A program made the translations under genes and the position numbers. 64,000 nucleotides of DNA from Rhizobium sp. 11515TR (lineage in GTDB: Bacteria > Pseudomonadota > Alphaproteobacteria > Rhizobiales > Rhizobiaceae), in contig NZ_CP022998.1 of the NCBI RefSeq assembly GCF_002277895.1, forward strand, positions 248,001-312,000. The letters run 5' to 3'. Below are positions 9,717-19,480 of this stretch, in pieces. The notes under the pieces were generated by a model. The model saw only the letters and a program-made list of their open reading frames with translations, ran no database searches and was not told where the DNA came from. Every line of letters begins with the position of its first letter. Position 1 is the first letter of the stretch.

Positions 9717-10406
9717 ATGGCCGGTGTCGAACTGCGCCTCGGCACCCATGATTTCCGCTTCGACTGTGATTTGCCACAGGGCAAGATCATCGCCGTCGCC
9801 GGTCCGTCGGGATCAGGAAAATCGACCTTCCTCAATTTGCTAGCCGGCTTCGAACCGCCGGATCGGGGTCGCATTCTGCTTGCCGGACAGGACGTAATCC
9901 GCCTGCACCCCGCCGAACGGCCCGTGTCGCTCGTCTTCCAGGACAACAACCTCTTTGCTCATCTCGACCTCTTCACCAATGTCGGTCTCGGCATCAGCCC
10001 ATCGCTGAGGCTCTCGGCGCGGGACCGGCAAAGGGTCTCGAAAGCCCTGGCGCGCGTCGGACTGCCTGACTTCGAGACGCGCAAACCGGGTACGCTTTCC
10101 GGCGGCGAACGCCAGCGCGCCGCCTTCGCGAGGGCGCTCGTGCGCGACAAGCCGATCCTTTTGCTCGACGAACCCTTCGCCGCCCTCGATCCCGGCCTGC
10201 GCTCCGGCATGGTCGAACTCCTGAAAACTCTACATCGCGAAACCGGCAATACGGTGCTGATCGTCTCGCATGATCCGGCCGAAGTGCGGCGCCTTGCCGA
10301 CCACGCCGTCTTCATCGATGGCGGCACCATCAAGCTCGCCGCTCCCATCGGGGCCTTCCTGGAGACGGACAGCATTCCGGCTCTGACCACATTTCTGCAA
10401 CATTGA
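9717..10406 (+). CDS. thiQ: Thiamine ABC transporter, ATP-binding protein
   Basis: ATPase subunit that powers ThiP. It has Walker [10 protein letters not shown], the Q-loop in [10 protein letters not shown], signature LSGGERQR, Walker [12 protein letters not shown] and the switch His in VSHDP. From the ATG at 9717 (MAGVELRL) the protein is 229 residues, like other ThiQ. In-frame ATGs at 9660, 9678 and 9696 are possible, and the first two overlap the thiP end. AAGGA stands 13 nt before 9717. It closes the thiBPQ operon. Confidence 0.93.
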   Translation: MAGVELRLGTHDFRFDCDLPQGKIIAVAGPSGSGKSTFLNLLAGFEPPDRGRILLAGQDVIRLHPAERPVSLVFQDNNLFAHLDLFTNVGLGISPSLRLSARDRQRVSKALARVGLPDFETRKPGTLSGGERQRAAFARALVRDKPILLLDEPFAALDPGLRSGMVELLKTLHRETGNTVLIVSHDPAEVRRLADHAVFIDGGTIKLAAPIGAFLETDSIPALTTFLQH

Positions 10407-10676
10407 TTGCGTCGCAGCGTCTTGCCGCCGGTTTTGCCTTAATTTCGTCGCGGCAAGCGGCTGAAAGTCCTGGGGAATGCTTGCTAAAATACAACGCCGC
10501 CACATTTAAACGGAGTCTCGCTATGCAACCGGTGCCAAAATCGGCTACAGCAAGGGGTGGAGACCGTCCGGGTAAATGCGGATCGATGGGGGCGGAAGTA
10601 ACCTTTGTCGGCGCACGACGATGATCGGCCCGGTAACGATCAACCGGATTTGGCGCCGAGCCGGCATGACAGCGAA

Positions 10677-12209
10677 ATGAGTAGGATACAGGTCCTGAAG
10701 CAGAGCAAGCGAGCAGAACGAAGGATCAGCGCGACCGTCGCAGCCCGTTTGCGCCGCTTTGTCCCCTTCCTTGCTGCTACATTGATATTGAACAGCTGCC
10801 AGACGGTGCTGGACCAATCCTATCAGCCGAGCGTTTCTCCCTCTGCCAATCCGCAGATCGTCTCCGAAGTCCAGAAGAACGACCCGCGCGCGCAGATGGG
10901 CGCTCGCGAGCACCCGCGCATCCTCGCAAGCTATGGCGGCGAATATAAGGACGCCAAGACCGAGCGGCTCGTCGCCCGCATCGCCGGCGCCTTGACCAGC
11001 GTGTCGGAGAATCCGCAGCAGTCCTATCGCATCACCATTCTCAATTCACCCTCGATCAACGCCTTCGCTCTGCCGGGCGGCTACCTCTATGTCACGCGCG
11101 GCCTGTTGGCGCTCGCCAACGACGCTTCCGAAGTCGCTGCCGTGCTGGCGCATGAAATGGCGCACGTCACCGCCAACCACGGCATCGAAAGGCAGAAACG
11201 CGAGGAGGCCGAAGTCATCGCTAGCCGCGTCGTTTCGGAGGTCCTGTCGAGCGATCTGGCCGGCAAGCAGGCGCTTGCCCGCGGCAAGCTGCGCCTTGCC
11301 GCCTTCTCGCGCCAGCAGGAGCTCCAGGCCGACGAGATTGGCATCCGCACGCTCGGCCAAGCCGGCTACGATCCTTATGCCGCCGCTCGCTTCCTGAACG
11401 CGATGGAAGACTACAGCCGCTTCATGTCGGCCAATTCCGACGTCGACCAGAGCCTGGACTTCCTTTCGAGCCACCCGAGCACGCCGCAGCGCATCGACCT
11501 TGCCAAGGCGCACGCGCGCGAATTCGGCGAGGAAGGCAAGGTCGGCGACATCGGCCGCGATTATTATCTCAACGGCATCGATGGCCTGCTCTATGGCGAC
11601 AGCCCCGAGGAAGGCTATGTGCGCGGCCAGACCTTCCTGCATGGCGGCCTCGGCATCCGCTTCGACGTGCCGCCCGATTTCCGCATCGACAACAAGGTCG
11701 AAGCCGTCATGGCGACTGGCCCCGGCGACATCGCCATCCGTTTCGATGGCGTTGCCGATACCCAGAACCAGAATCTGACGAACTATATTTCCAGCGGCTG
11801 GGTCACGGGGCTCGATCCCAATTCGATTCGGTCGATCACGGTCAATGGCATGCCGGCCGCGACAGCGCGCGCCTCCGCCGATCGCTGGGATTTCGATGTC
11901 ACGGTGATCCGCGATCGCACTCAGATCTTCCGTTTCCTGACGGCAGTGCCGAAAGGAAATATCGCTCAACTCGATCAGACAGCCAATGTCCTGCGCGCGA
12001 GCTTCCGGCATATGACGCCGGAGGAGGCAGCCTCGCTGAAGCCGCTGCGCGTGCGTGTCGTCACCGTCAAACCTGGGGACACCATCACCACGCTCGCTGC
12101 CCGCATGATGGGCACCGACCGCAAGCTCGACCTGTTCAAACTGATCAACGCCCTACCAACCGGAGCGACGATTGCACCGGGCGACAGGGTCAAAATTATC
12201 TCGGAATAG
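10677..12209 (+). CDS. M48-family zinc metalloprotease lipoprotein with LysM-like C-terminus
   Basis: Probable periplasmic, lipid-anchored quality-control protease related to BepA/LoiP. The N-terminus has a basic stretch, a hydrophobic segment and a lipobox LILNSC. The zinc site HEMAH is near residue 159 and the third ligand Glu is in ELQADEIG near residue 219; SSHPSTPQRI follows, as in the family. A middle domain of unknown type precedes a C-terminal LysM-like fold (VKPGDTITTLAARMMG to APGDRVKII). The start at 10677 is chosen because it places the lipobox at a normal distance; an in-frame ATG at 10605 adds 24 residues unlike a signal. It converges with rpoH2. Confidence 0.9.
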   Translation: MSRIQVLKQSKRAERRISATVAARLRRFVPFLAATLILNSCQTVLDQSYQPSVSPSANPQIVSEVQKNDPRAQMGAREHPRILASYGGEYKDAKTERLVARIAGALTSVSENPQQSYRITILNSPSINAFALPGGYLYVTRGLLALANDASEVAAVLAHEMAHVTANHGIERQKREEAEVIASRVVSEVLSSDLAGKQALARGKLRLAAFSRQQELQADEIGIRTLGQAGYDPYAAARFLNAMEDYSRFMSANSDVDQSLDFLSSHPSTPQRIDLAKAHAREFGEEGKVGDIGRDYYLNGIDGLLYGDSPEEGYVRGQTFLHGGLGIRFDVPPDFRIDNKVEAVMATGPGDIAIRFDGVADTQNQNLTNYISSGWVTGLDPNSIRSITVNGMPAATARASADRWDFDVTVIRDRTQIFRFLTAVPKGNIAQLDQTANVLRASFRHMTPEEAASLKPLRVRVVTVKPGDTITTLAARMMGTDRKLDLFKLINALPTGATIAPGDRVKIISE

Positions 12210-12214
12210 ATCGC

Positions 12215-12236
12215 TCTTCTCCCAGCCGGGAGAAGA
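12215..12236. terminator. Hairpin between convergent genes
   Basis: Perfect 9-bp stem TCTTCTCCC-agcc-GGGAGAAGA in the 33-bp gap between the convergent M48 protease and rpoH2 genes. There is no clear T-tract on either strand, so termination would be weak or the hairpin may only protect 3' ends. Confidence 0.4.
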
Positions 12237-12242
12237 TCTGCC

Positions 12243-13106
12243 TCAGGCGTAGCTTGCCATGCGGGGATCTGCATCAACAAGCGCGTTGCGGAGCTTGTCC
12301 ATGGCACGGCTTTCGATCTGCCGCACGCGCTCCTTGGAAATGCCGAGATCGGCGCCGAGCTCTTCCAGCGTTGCGCCATCTTCGACTAGGCGGCGCGCCC
12401 GGATGATCTTCATTTCCCGCTCGTTGAGATGCTTCAGAGCCGAGGCCAGCCAGATGCGACGGCGTTCGCCATCGATCATGTCGGAGACCTGCTCGTCGGG
12501 AAGCGGTTCGTCGCTGATGAGAAAATCGATGCGTTCGGCGCTTTCGGAATCGCCGGCAATCGAAGGCGCCTGCAGCGAGGTGTCGCTGCTGGAAAGGCGC
12601 GCATCCATCGTCTGCACGTCGGCGAGGCTGACGCCAAGGGTGACGGCGATTTCCTCGTGGATGGACTGGACGGTAACGCTGGAATTACTGCGGGCAAGCT
12701 TGGCGCGCAAACGGCGCAGATTGAAGAACAGTGCCTTCTGGGCGGAACTCGTGCCGCCGCGTACGATCGACCAGTTGCGCAGGATATAGTCCTGGATCGA
12801 AGCGCGGATCCACCAGCTTGCATAGGTGGAGAAGCGAACCTCCCGTTCCGGTTCAAAGCGGGCTGCCGCTTCCAGCAGGCCGACATAGCCCTCCTGCACC
12901 AGATCGCTCATCGGCAATCCGAAATTACGAAATTTCCCCGCCATGGAAATGACGAGGCGCATATGGGCGGTTGCGATCTGATTGCGGGCACCACGATCCT
13001 CATGGTCCTTCCAGCGAATGGCGAGATCGTGTTCCTCGTCGCGATCGAGATAGGGAGCAGCCATCGCAACTTTGATCATGCGCCGATCTGCAGACATATT
13101 CGTCAT
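12243..13106 (-). CDS. rpoH2: RNA polymerase sigma-32 factor, RpoH2 type
   Basis: Alternative sigma factor of the sigma-70 family that directs heat, oxidative and envelope stress genes in alphaproteobacteria, 287 residues. Region 2 shows LVQEGYVGLLEAAARFEPER and FSTYASWWIRASIQDYILRN, the -10-binding part. The RpoH box QKALFFNLRRL follows. Region 4.2 ends with LEELGADLGISKERVRQIES, the -35 helix-turn-helix. Rhizobia usually carry two rpoH copies; the N-terminus MSADRRMIKVAMAAPYLDR is of the RpoH2 kind. The second ATG (13106) is chosen because AGGAG sits 6 nt before it, while it directly abuts the first ATG (13112). Confidence 0.92.
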   Translation of the reverse strand: MTNMSADRRMIKVAMAAPYLDRDEEHDLAIRWKDHEDRGARNQIATAHMRLVISMAGKFRNFGLPMSDLVQEGYVGLLEAAARFEPEREVRFSTYASWWIRASIQDYILRNWSIVRGGTSSAQKALFFNLRRLRAKLARSNSSVTVQSIHEEIAVTLGVSLADVQTMDARLSSSDTSLQAPSIAGDSESAERIDFLISDEPLPDEQVSDMIDGERRRIWLASALKHLNEREMKIIRARRLVEDGATLEELGADLGISKERVRQIESRAMDKLRNALVDADPRMASYA

Positions 13107-13460
13107 ATGCATCTCCTGGGTTCGGCCTCAAATCGTCTCTATGCCGCGGTCGACGAAAAGGGCAGCAAGCATCGTTTCCGAACATCGCTGTTCGGATGGA
13201 AATCAATGAATGAAATTGCGAATTGGAAACCGATATCCGGCGGGCCGGATGATCGATGACTAGTCTAGTTCGATCTCATCGAACGGGTCTGGCGATTGAA
13301 GCATCTTCAGATCGCCGGGGAGCTTCGAGTGAAAACGCATAGGCCGGTCCTCATGAATGTCTATAATACGGCCTGTATGGAATCCCTCTCCACAGGAGCG
13401 CACCCACACCGACCGCCAACACGAGGCTTAAACGCGGCAGAACGGAAAAGGTTCCAAAGA
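13107..13460. other. Gene-free stretch upstream of rpoH2
   Basis: This gap should hold the rpoH2 promoter. I see an imperfect hairpin around 13292-13318 (GGCGAT ... GATCGCC) and an isolated TATAAT at 13362-13367 on the plus strand without a matching -35. No convincing coding sequence is present. Confidence 0.4.
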
Positions 13461-13489
13461 AAAAACCCGGCACGAAGGCCGGGTTTTTT
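13461..13489 (-). terminator. Rho-independent terminator of carD
   Basis: Stem CCCGGC (13466-13471) / GCCGGG (13478-13483), flanked by an A-run on the left and six T on the right, so it can work on both strands. It lies 24 bp after the carD stop and terminates that gene on the minus strand. Confidence 0.85.
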
Positions 13490-13512
13490 GAAGTGCTGGT
13501 GGCGTCTTGGCC

Positions 13513-14085
13513 TTATGCGGCTTCGTCCTGCGAGTCGTCTTCGTCGACGACCTTGCCGCGCTTCGGGCCCTTGTTCAGATTGGTCTCGACAAGGCGAACG
13601 GCTTCGGTTTCCGACATCTTGTTGACGGCGGCGATTTCGCGCGCCATGCGATCAAGAGCAGCTTCGTAAAGCTGACGTTCCGAATAGGACTGCTCCGGCT
13701 GGTTTTCGGCGCGATAGAGATCGCGAACGACCTCCGCGATCGAGATCAGATCGCCGGAATTGATCTTGGCATCGTATTCCTGCGCGCGGCGCGACCACAT
13801 GGTGCGCTTTACGCGGGCCTTGCCCTGCACGACCTTCAATGCACGCTCGACGAAATCCGTCTCGGAAAGCTTGCGCATGCCGATGCTCATGGCCTTGGCC
13901 ACCGGCACCTTGAGGCGCATCTTGTCTTTCTCGAAGTCGATTACGAACAGCTCGAGCTTCATGCCTGCGACTTCTTGTTCTTCGATCGCAGTGATCGTAC
14001 CGACGCCATGGGCCGGATAAACGATCGCTTCACCAGTCTTGAAGCCGTGGCGTGCTGCTGAAGGTTTTTTCTGCTGGGTCGTCAT
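13513..14085 (-). CDS. CarD/CdnL-family transcription regulator
   Basis: RNA-polymerase-binding protein of 190 residues. The N-terminal Tudor-like domain that contacts the beta subunit is seen as FKTGEAIVYPAHGVGTITAI, and the C-terminal helical DNA-contact domain contains TMWSRRAQEYDAKINSGD and LYEAALDRMAREIA. Proteins of this family stabilise open complexes, notably at rRNA and housekeeping promoters. An acidic tail (DEDDSQDEAA) ends the protein. The ATG at 14085 has GGAG about 12 nt upstream; a TTG three codons earlier is less likely. The gene is monocistronic with its own terminator. Confidence 0.92.
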   Translation of the reverse strand: MTTQQKKPSAARHGFKTGEAIVYPAHGVGTITAIEEQEVAGMKLELFVIDFEKDKMRLKVPVAKAMSIGMRKLSETDFVERALKVVQGKARVKRTMWSRRAQEYDAKINSGDLISIAEVVRDLYRAENQPEQSYSERQLYEAALDRMAREIAAVNKMSETEAVRLVETNLNKGPKRGKVVDEDDSQDEAA

Positions 14086-14484
14086 TCTTTTCAAAAACTC
14101 CCTGTTACGCGCCCCGTTAGGGCCGGGGTGCCGGGTCAGTCAGGCCCGGATGAGACGGGCGTACCGTCGGGTCACTTCATCCTGGTCCAGCCAGACTTAT
14201 GCAAACAGAAACCCACCCATCGCGATCTAAGACCCGACAACACAAACGGTTGATATGTCAAGGAAACCGCGTACGGATTGGTGATTTGCTTTCGTGATGG
14301 TTTTGGGCATGCGAAATGCCGCAGTGGATCAGTGTGGGTAACTTATCACAAAAATCTGAGGAAATCAATAATTTGCTGCGCGCGCGCCAAAATGGCCACG
14401 TTGGCCGGCCAGCGGCCCAACGGCAATGATTCGCTTTCTGCGATATCGACTACACCTTTATCGGCGGCCTGTCACGACCTTCGA
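14086..14484. other. Gene-free stretch between carD and fdxA
   Basis: Both flanking genes read leftward, so this holds the fdxA 3' region and the carD promoter. CTTGACA on the minus strand near 14256-14262 is a possible -35 element for carD, but no matching -10 is clear. No coding sequence, tRNA or obvious repeat is seen. Confidence 0.4.
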
Positions 14485-14823
14485 TCAGTCGCCCGAACCG
14501 GGGTTGGCCGAGAAATATTTCTCGAATTTACCCTGCTCGCCGTCCATTTCCTTGGCTTCCGGCATCGGGTCGCGCTTGACGGTGATGTTCGGCCAGATGG
14601 CGGCGTATTCCGCGTTGACCTTCAGCCACTTGTCGAGACCCGGCTCCGTATCGGGCTTAATCGCCTCGGCAGGACATTCCGGCTCGCAGACACCGCAATC
14701 GATGCATTCGTCGGGATGGATGACGAGGAAGTTCTCGCCTTCGTAGAAGCAGTCGACGGGGCAGACTTCCACGCAGTCGGTATATTTGCAGCGGATGCAA
14801 TTGTCGGTCACGACATATGTCAT
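14485..14823 (-). CDS. fdxA: 7Fe ferredoxin (3Fe-4S/4Fe-4S)
   Basis: Small electron carrier of 112 residues. The N-terminal cluster region is [17 protein letters not shown] and the second is [15 protein letters not shown], the cysteine pattern of seven-iron FdxA ferredoxins of alphaproteobacteria. The C-terminal extension ([19 protein letters not shown]) is also typical. The start MTYVVTDNC at 14823 has GGAG 6 nt upstream; the open frame extends 33 codons further but without family similarity. It is the last gene before an S4 protein/helicase pair on the same strand, separated from it by about 200 bp. Confidence 0.95.
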   Translation of the reverse strand: MTYVVTDNCIRCKYTDCVEVCPVDCFYEGENFLVIHPDECIDCGVCEPECPAEAIKPDTEPGLDKWLKVNAEYAAIWPNITVKRDPMPEAKEMDGEQGKFEKYFSANPGSGD

Positions 14824-15030
14824 GAAGCACTCCAGGAATGTCTCTAGTTCCCGCGGAAGCGCAACCTGGAACGTCGCACCTTTCCACGGAGCCGAACGGG
14901 TAAACGAATGCGTCACGCACAAACGCGCCGTCCGGCGGGGTTACCGGCAGGTTGATCGTGAGGTATCGACTTTGTCAGCCAATTTCAAGGACAAACAATC
15001 TTGAAAACCGCCTGCTGCAGGCAGAGTTTT

Positions 15031-15435
15031 CTAATCGTCGTCGGCGATGAGGCGGTCGATTGCACGCCGATCTCGTTTCGTGGGTCTGCCGCTGCCCGGC
15101 GATCGCAACGCCTGCTCGAACGGGGTGAGACGTTTTGTCTCATCCGGCGGCGGGGTCAGATCCTCATAAAGCAGCCTGGCTTCCTCGAATGGCCCCCTGC
15201 GTTCGCCGGCCGACCGCACGATCAACACGATATCGCGGCGCTCCAGCGAGAGTTCGATGCGGTCGCCGGCCTTGACGCCGAAGCTCGATTGGGTGATCCG
15301 CTCGCCATTCACCCTGACGCTGCCGTTTTGCACATAGAGCTGGGCCAGCGAACGGGATTTCACCATGCGGGCAAAGAACAGCCATTTGTCGATGCGCTGG
15401 CGCGAACCGAAAAATGGCTGTTTCTCGTCCGTCAT
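15031..15435 (-). CDS. S4-domain RNA-binding protein (HslR-like)
   Basis: A 134-residue protein with an S4 RNA-binding domain from about residue 13 (QRIDKWLFFARMVKSRSLAQ) to about 60 (VNGERITQSSFGVKAGDRI). A basic tail ends SGRPTKRDRRAIDRLIADDD. Related to the heat-shock protein Hsp15/HslR, which binds 50S subunits carrying stalled nascent chains. Its start is 3 bp after the helicase stop on the same strand, so both RNA-linked proteins are likely made from one transcript. Confidence 0.9.
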   Translation of the reverse strand: MTDEKQPFFGSRQRIDKWLFFARMVKSRSLAQLYVQNGSVRVNGERITQSSFGVKAGDRIELSLERRDIVLIVRSAGERRGPFEEARLLYEDLTPPPDETKRLTPFEQALRSPGSGRPTKRDRRAIDRLIADDD

Positions 15436-15438
15436 GGC

Positions 15439-18400
15439 CTATTTCTTCATCTGCTCCTTGAGGGCAGCGAGCTTGGCGAAAGGAGAATCCGGATCGATCG
15501 GCTTTTCCTTGCGCGGCGGCTTGGCTTCGAAGCGCAACGGCTGCGATGCGCCGCGATTGTTGCGATCATTCCGGTCGCCACGCTCCTGACGATCACCCCG
15601 TTCGCCACGGTTGCCCTGATGCTGCGGACGGCCACCTTCACGATTGCCGCGCGGACCCTTGTCACCGCCACGAGCTTCACGATTGTCACGTCCGTCACGA
15701 CGATCACGACCGCCTTCGCGATTGCCTTCACCGGCGGCTTGCTCACCGCCGCCACGGCGATTGCCCTGGTGACCACGTCCCTCGCCCTGCTGGCCGCGAC
15801 GATCGCCATGGCCACGGCCACCCTGGCGCTGCTGATGGTCGTTGCGACCACCCAGACGCCAGAGCAGAACCGGCTTGGGCTCGGCCGCTTCCGCGGCAAC
15901 AACTCCGGCTTCAGCAGCCTCGGCGGCTTCAGCCGCTACGGCAACCGGTTCAGCCGAGACATCCGCAGCTGGAGCTGCCTCCTGGGTGACAGCTTCCGTT
16001 TCCTTAGCCGGTTCATCACTTGAAGCATCGGCATCATCATGGTCGGCCTTTTCAGCAACGGCGTCCGTCGCCGGCGCCGCTGCTGCTGCAGCAACATCCT
16101 GCTGGGCGAGGAAGGCCGTGGCCTCCTCCGCCTTCACCGCATCGGCGCGGTAGCCGAGGCCCTTAAGGATCTCTTCCATATCCTCGAGCGTTGCGCCGAG
16201 AATGGAGAGCATCGCGGTGGTCGTGGTGAAGCGACGGCCATCATAGGCGCCATCAGGGCGCGAAGCCTGGCCGGGCTTCCACTGCAGCAGCGGACGGATG
16301 AGGTCCGCCAGGCGCTCCAGAATGTCGATTCGCACCGCGCGCTTGCCGAGGAAGCGGAAGCCGGCGAGCTTGTAGAACATGCGCTCATAGCCGGGATCGG
16401 TGACGACCGAAGTGCGGCCGGCGGCGAGAACCGGGATCAGGTCGCCATAGCCCGGCTTGTCGAGACCATCATTCTTCAGCGCCCAGAGCAGCGTGATGAG
16501 CTCGGCCGGAGCCGGCTTCAGCAGGGCGGGCACGAAAATATGGTACGCACCGAAGCGAACGCCGTAGCGGCGCATCGAGGCACGCCCGTCCTGATCCAGC
16601 GACTTCACTTCCTCAGTGACATCACGGCGGAACAGAACGCCGAGATTTTCCACCAGCTGGAAAGCCAGCCCCTTGGCAAGGCCCTGCAGATCCTCAGCAC
16701 GCTGGAGATCGTCCAGCGGCTTCAGAATCGTGCTGATATGGTGGTTCACGAAACGCTCGATACGGGCGGCGACATGATCGCGCGCATTGCCGGTCAGCTG
16801 CTCGTCGGCAAGCAGGATGACGCGCGGGCGCATGACATGATCGCTGCCTGACAGGCGCGCGACAGGATCGCCGAGCCAGCGCACGAGGCCATCGGCGCTG
16901 ATCGCGAGATCGCCATTGCCGGCGGCATGCAGGCGTGCAGCACGTGCCTCGAATTCCAGCGCCAGCGCCTTCTGCGAGGCCGTCTGGACGGCCTTGGCAT
17001 CCGGGCCTTCGGTCCCTGCGATAGGCGTGAACCGGAATCCGGTCAACTGTCCCACATGATGTCCCTCGACGAAGACATCTCCATTCACACTGATTTCAGC
17101 TTCCAGCATCGCATTCTCTCTCAGGCGCTTCATGAGCACAGATGTCCTGCGATCAACAAAGCGTTTCGTCAACCTCTCATGTAACGCATCGGACAATCGA
17201 TCTTCGATTTCCCGCGTCTTTTCTTGCCAGTGTGTCGGATCGGCAAGCCAGCCGGGCCGGTTCGACACATAGGTCCAAGTCCTTATCTGCGCGATTCGCG
17301 CCGAAAGCGTGTCGATCTCGCCATCCGTCCGATCGGCGCGGTGCACCTGTTCGGCCAGGAAATCCTCTTTCACCGTGCCATAGCGCACGAGATCGGAAAA
17401 GAGGGCGGCAATGAGATCGGCGTGCTGGGCAGGCGTGATGCGCCGATAGTCGGGAAGCGCACAGGCCTCCCATAATTTCTCAACCCGAGCCGGGTTGCTG
17501 GCAAGATCGACTATCTCCAGATCGCGTGACAGATATTCCAACGCCTGCTGGTCTACCGCAGGCAGCGCCCGCGTCAAGCCCTGCACGCGAGGCGCGTCTT
17601 CCAAACTTGCACGCAACGCCGCGATCGAAGCGAAATCCAGATCCTTGCTGCGCCATTGCAGCACCTTGACCATGTCGAATTCGTGTCCCTCGATCCGGCG
17701 GACCAGCTCGTCGTCGAAGGGATCGACCTGTCCCGTCACGCCGAAAGTGCCATCCTTGAGATGACGGCCGGCGCGACCGGCGATCTGGCCGAGCTCGCCC
17801 GGATTAAGGTTGCGGAACTGATAGCCGTCGAATTTGCGGTCCTGGGCGAAGGCGACATGATCGACATCGAGGTTAAGACCCATGCCGATCGCATCGGTGG
17901 CAACCAGATATTCGACATCGCCGGCCTGATAGAGCGCCACCTGCGCGTTGCGGGTACGCGGGCTGAGCGCGCCAAGCACGACGGCCGCGCCACCACGCTG
18001 GCGGCGGATAAGCTCCGCGATTGCATAAACCTCGTCGGCGGAAAAGGCGACGATAGCGGTGCGCTGCGGCAGCCGCGTGATCTTCTTTTGCCCGGCGTAG
18101 AAGAGATGCGACAGCCTGGGCCGCTCTAGCACCGTGATCCCAGGCAGAAGTTGCTCGAGAATGGGCCGCATCGTGCCAGCACCGAGCAGCAGGGTTTCGT
18201 CCCGGCCACGCAGATGCAGAATACGATCGGTGAAGATGTGCCCGCGCTCCAGATCGCCGGCAAGCTGCACCTCGTCGATGGCGACGAAGGAGGCTCGCGT
18301 CTCGCGCGGCATGGCCTCGACGGTGCAGACCGAATAGCGCGCATTGGGCGGCGATATCTTTTCCTCGCCGGTCACGAGCGCGACATTGTGTGCCCCGACC

Positions 18401-18591
18401 TTTTCGACGACGCGCGTATAGACCTCGCGGGCAAGCAGCCGCAACGGCAGGCCGATCACGCCGCTGCCGTGTGCCACCATGCGCTCGATGGCATAATGGG
18501 TTTTGCCGGTATTGGTCGGTCCGAGCACCGCGGTTACGCCGCGTCCGCTCAGGATCATGGGCTGCGAAGTCTGAGTCATAGGTCCGTGCAT
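15439..18591 (-). CDS. SUV3-like DExH-box RNA/DNA helicase with Arg/Gly-rich tail
   Basis: Superfamily 2 helicase of 1050 residues. The core has Walker A GPTNTGKTH (about 24-32), the DEVQ box (motif II) and GRAGRH (motif VI), with the SUV3-like order of domains. In rhizobial genomes such proteins are often annotated MgpS. The region after residue about 850 is Ala/Glu-rich, then from about 920 strongly Arg/Gly/Asn/Gln-rich with repeated GNR, GDR and RGG-like units, as in RNA-chaperone tails, ending with a Lys-rich segment. An alternative ATG is four codons in (18579). The S4 gene follows after 3 bp. Confidence 0.88.
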   Translation of the reverse strand: MHGPMTQTSQPMILSGRGVTAVLGPTNTGKTHYAIERMVAHGSGVIGLPLRLLAREVYTRVVEKVGAHNVALVTGEEKISPPNARYSVCTVEAMPRETRASFVAIDEVQLAGDLERGHIFTDRILHLRGRDETLLLGAGTMRPILEQLLPGITVLERPRLSHLFYAGQKKITRLPQRTAIVAFSADEVYAIAELIRRQRGGAAVVLGALSPRTRNAQVALYQAGDVEYLVATDAIGMGLNLDVDHVAFAQDRKFDGYQFRNLNPGELGQIAGRAGRHLKDGTFGVTGQVDPFDDELVRRIEGHEFDMVKVLQWRSKDLDFASIAALRASLEDAPRVQGLTRALPAVDQQALEYLSRDLEIVDLASNPARVEKLWEACALPDYRRITPAQHADLIAALFSDLVRYGTVKEDFLAEQVHRADRTDGEIDTLSARIAQIRTWTYVSNRPGWLADPTHWQEKTREIEDRLSDALHERLTKRFVDRRTSVLMKRLRENAMLEAEISVNGDVFVEGHHVGQLTGFRFTPIAGTEGPDAKAVQTASQKALALEFEARAARLHAAGNGDLAISADGLVRWLGDPVARLSGSDHVMRPRVILLADEQLTGNARDHVAARIERFVNHHISTILKPLDDLQRAEDLQGLAKGLAFQLVENLGVLFRRDVTEEVKSLDQDGRASMRRYGVRFGAYHIFVPALLKPAPAELITLLWALKNDGLDKPGYGDLIPVLAAGRTSVVTDPGYERMFYKLAGFRFLGKRAVRIDILERLADLIRPLLQWKPGQASRPDGAYDGRRFTTTTAMLSILGATLEDMEEILKGLGYRADAVKAEEATAFLAQQDVAAAAAAPATDAVAEKADHDDADASSDEPAKETEAVTQEAAPAADVSAEPVAVAAEAAEAAEAGVVAAEAAEPKPVLLWRLGGRNDHQQRQGGRGHGDRRGQQGEGRGHQGNRRGGGEQAAGEGNREGGRDRRDGRDNREARGGDKGPRGNREGGRPQHQGNRGERGDRQERGDRNDRNNRGASQPLRFEAKPPRKEKPIDPDSPFAKLAALKEQMKK

Positions 18592-18787
18592 GGGCGAGAA
18601 ACTACCGTCTTCCGATCAGCATGTTCCTCCTAGAGGAAACGAACAGATGACGACCATATGTGACAAAGGCAAGACCCGAATGAAAAAACAGATACGACAA
18701 CAACCGATTTCATATTTGATCGCCTCAACCATAAGATACATTTCGACTGCATCCCATGCGAGTCCCGGCGATTCCGGAACAGCTTGA

Positions 18788-18850
18788 GAACGAATCGGAG
18801 ACGAATCGCTGACTCCGCTGCGTTCCTTATTTGTTCACGACTACATATGG
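18788..18850 (+). repeat. Composite repeat, copy 1
   Basis: Box A, 22 bp at 18788-18809 (GAACGAATCGGAGACGAATC then GC), then exactly 45 bp from its first base box B begins (GTTCAC at 18833). It lacks the TTAAC element seen upstream in the other copies, and the ATTGTATTT end is only partly kept. Confidence 0.85.
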
Positions 18851-19010
18851 ATTTCAATGAAAAGATTCACACCAAATGCTGAATCTTGTTTGCACAGCTT
18901 TTCCAAGGCAAAAGGAGTCGAGCGGGGAATGCTCAGCCAGCGAAATTTCGAAACGGATTGTGGTTAATGGTCTGTAAATAATGAAGTTTCGCGTGAATCA
19001 AGGGATGGCG

Positions 19011-19099
19011 TTAACATCCGGACCAAAGCCGGAACGAATCGGAGACGAATCGCAGATTCCAAGCGATTCTGTTTCTGTTCTCCACAATATCTAGCGTTT
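19011..19099 (+). repeat. Composite repeat, copy 2
   Basis: TTAAC (19011), AAAGCCG, box A at 19032-19053 identical to copy 1, and box B GTTCTC at 19077, 45 bp from the start of box A. Confidence 0.85.
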
Positions 19100-19227
19100 C
19101 CCCGGCAGGGGACATACCGGACTCTGAATGGTTGAGACCAAGATTCCGGTCGAATCTGCGATTGTGACTAACCTTTTAACGAGCGCAGCTATAATGAATC
19201 AGCAAATACACGCAAAAGCTGCAGTCA

Positions 19228-19316
19228 TTAACACATCAATCAAAGCCGGAACGAATCGGTGACGAATCGCGGATAGGGGCAGGTATCGCATTTGTTCACG
19301 GCTAGATATTGTATTT
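19228..19316 (+). repeat. Composite repeat, copy 3
   Basis: TTAAC (19228), CAAAGCCG, box A at 19249-19270 (one base different from copies 1 and 2), box B GTTCAC at 19294 (45 bp from the start of box A) and ATTGTATTT at 19308, 14 bp further on. Confidence 0.85.
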
Positions 19317-19480
19317 CGTCGGAATAGCATCGCGAAATAGCACTGCCATGAGTGGACGAGCCTCCCGCAAACCTGCCGCAAATTAACCAATCGGCCGACG
19401 AAAGCACCATCCATGCGGTCCACCTGGATTCCGCTTCGTCTTCCGGCACCGTTGACGGTTCACCTGGAGGAGCCTCGCGG

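Noticed and set aside
10523-10624. 33-codon frame before the M48 protease with a CGGAG ribosome-binding site
   Set aside because: No hydrophobic segment or family likeness, and it may be just 5' leader; evidence too weak to list as a gene.
18637-18656. Possible fifth copy of the composite repeat (GAAACGAACAGATGACGACC)
   Set aside because: Only a loose match to box A, with no box B at 45 bp and a different distance to copy 1.
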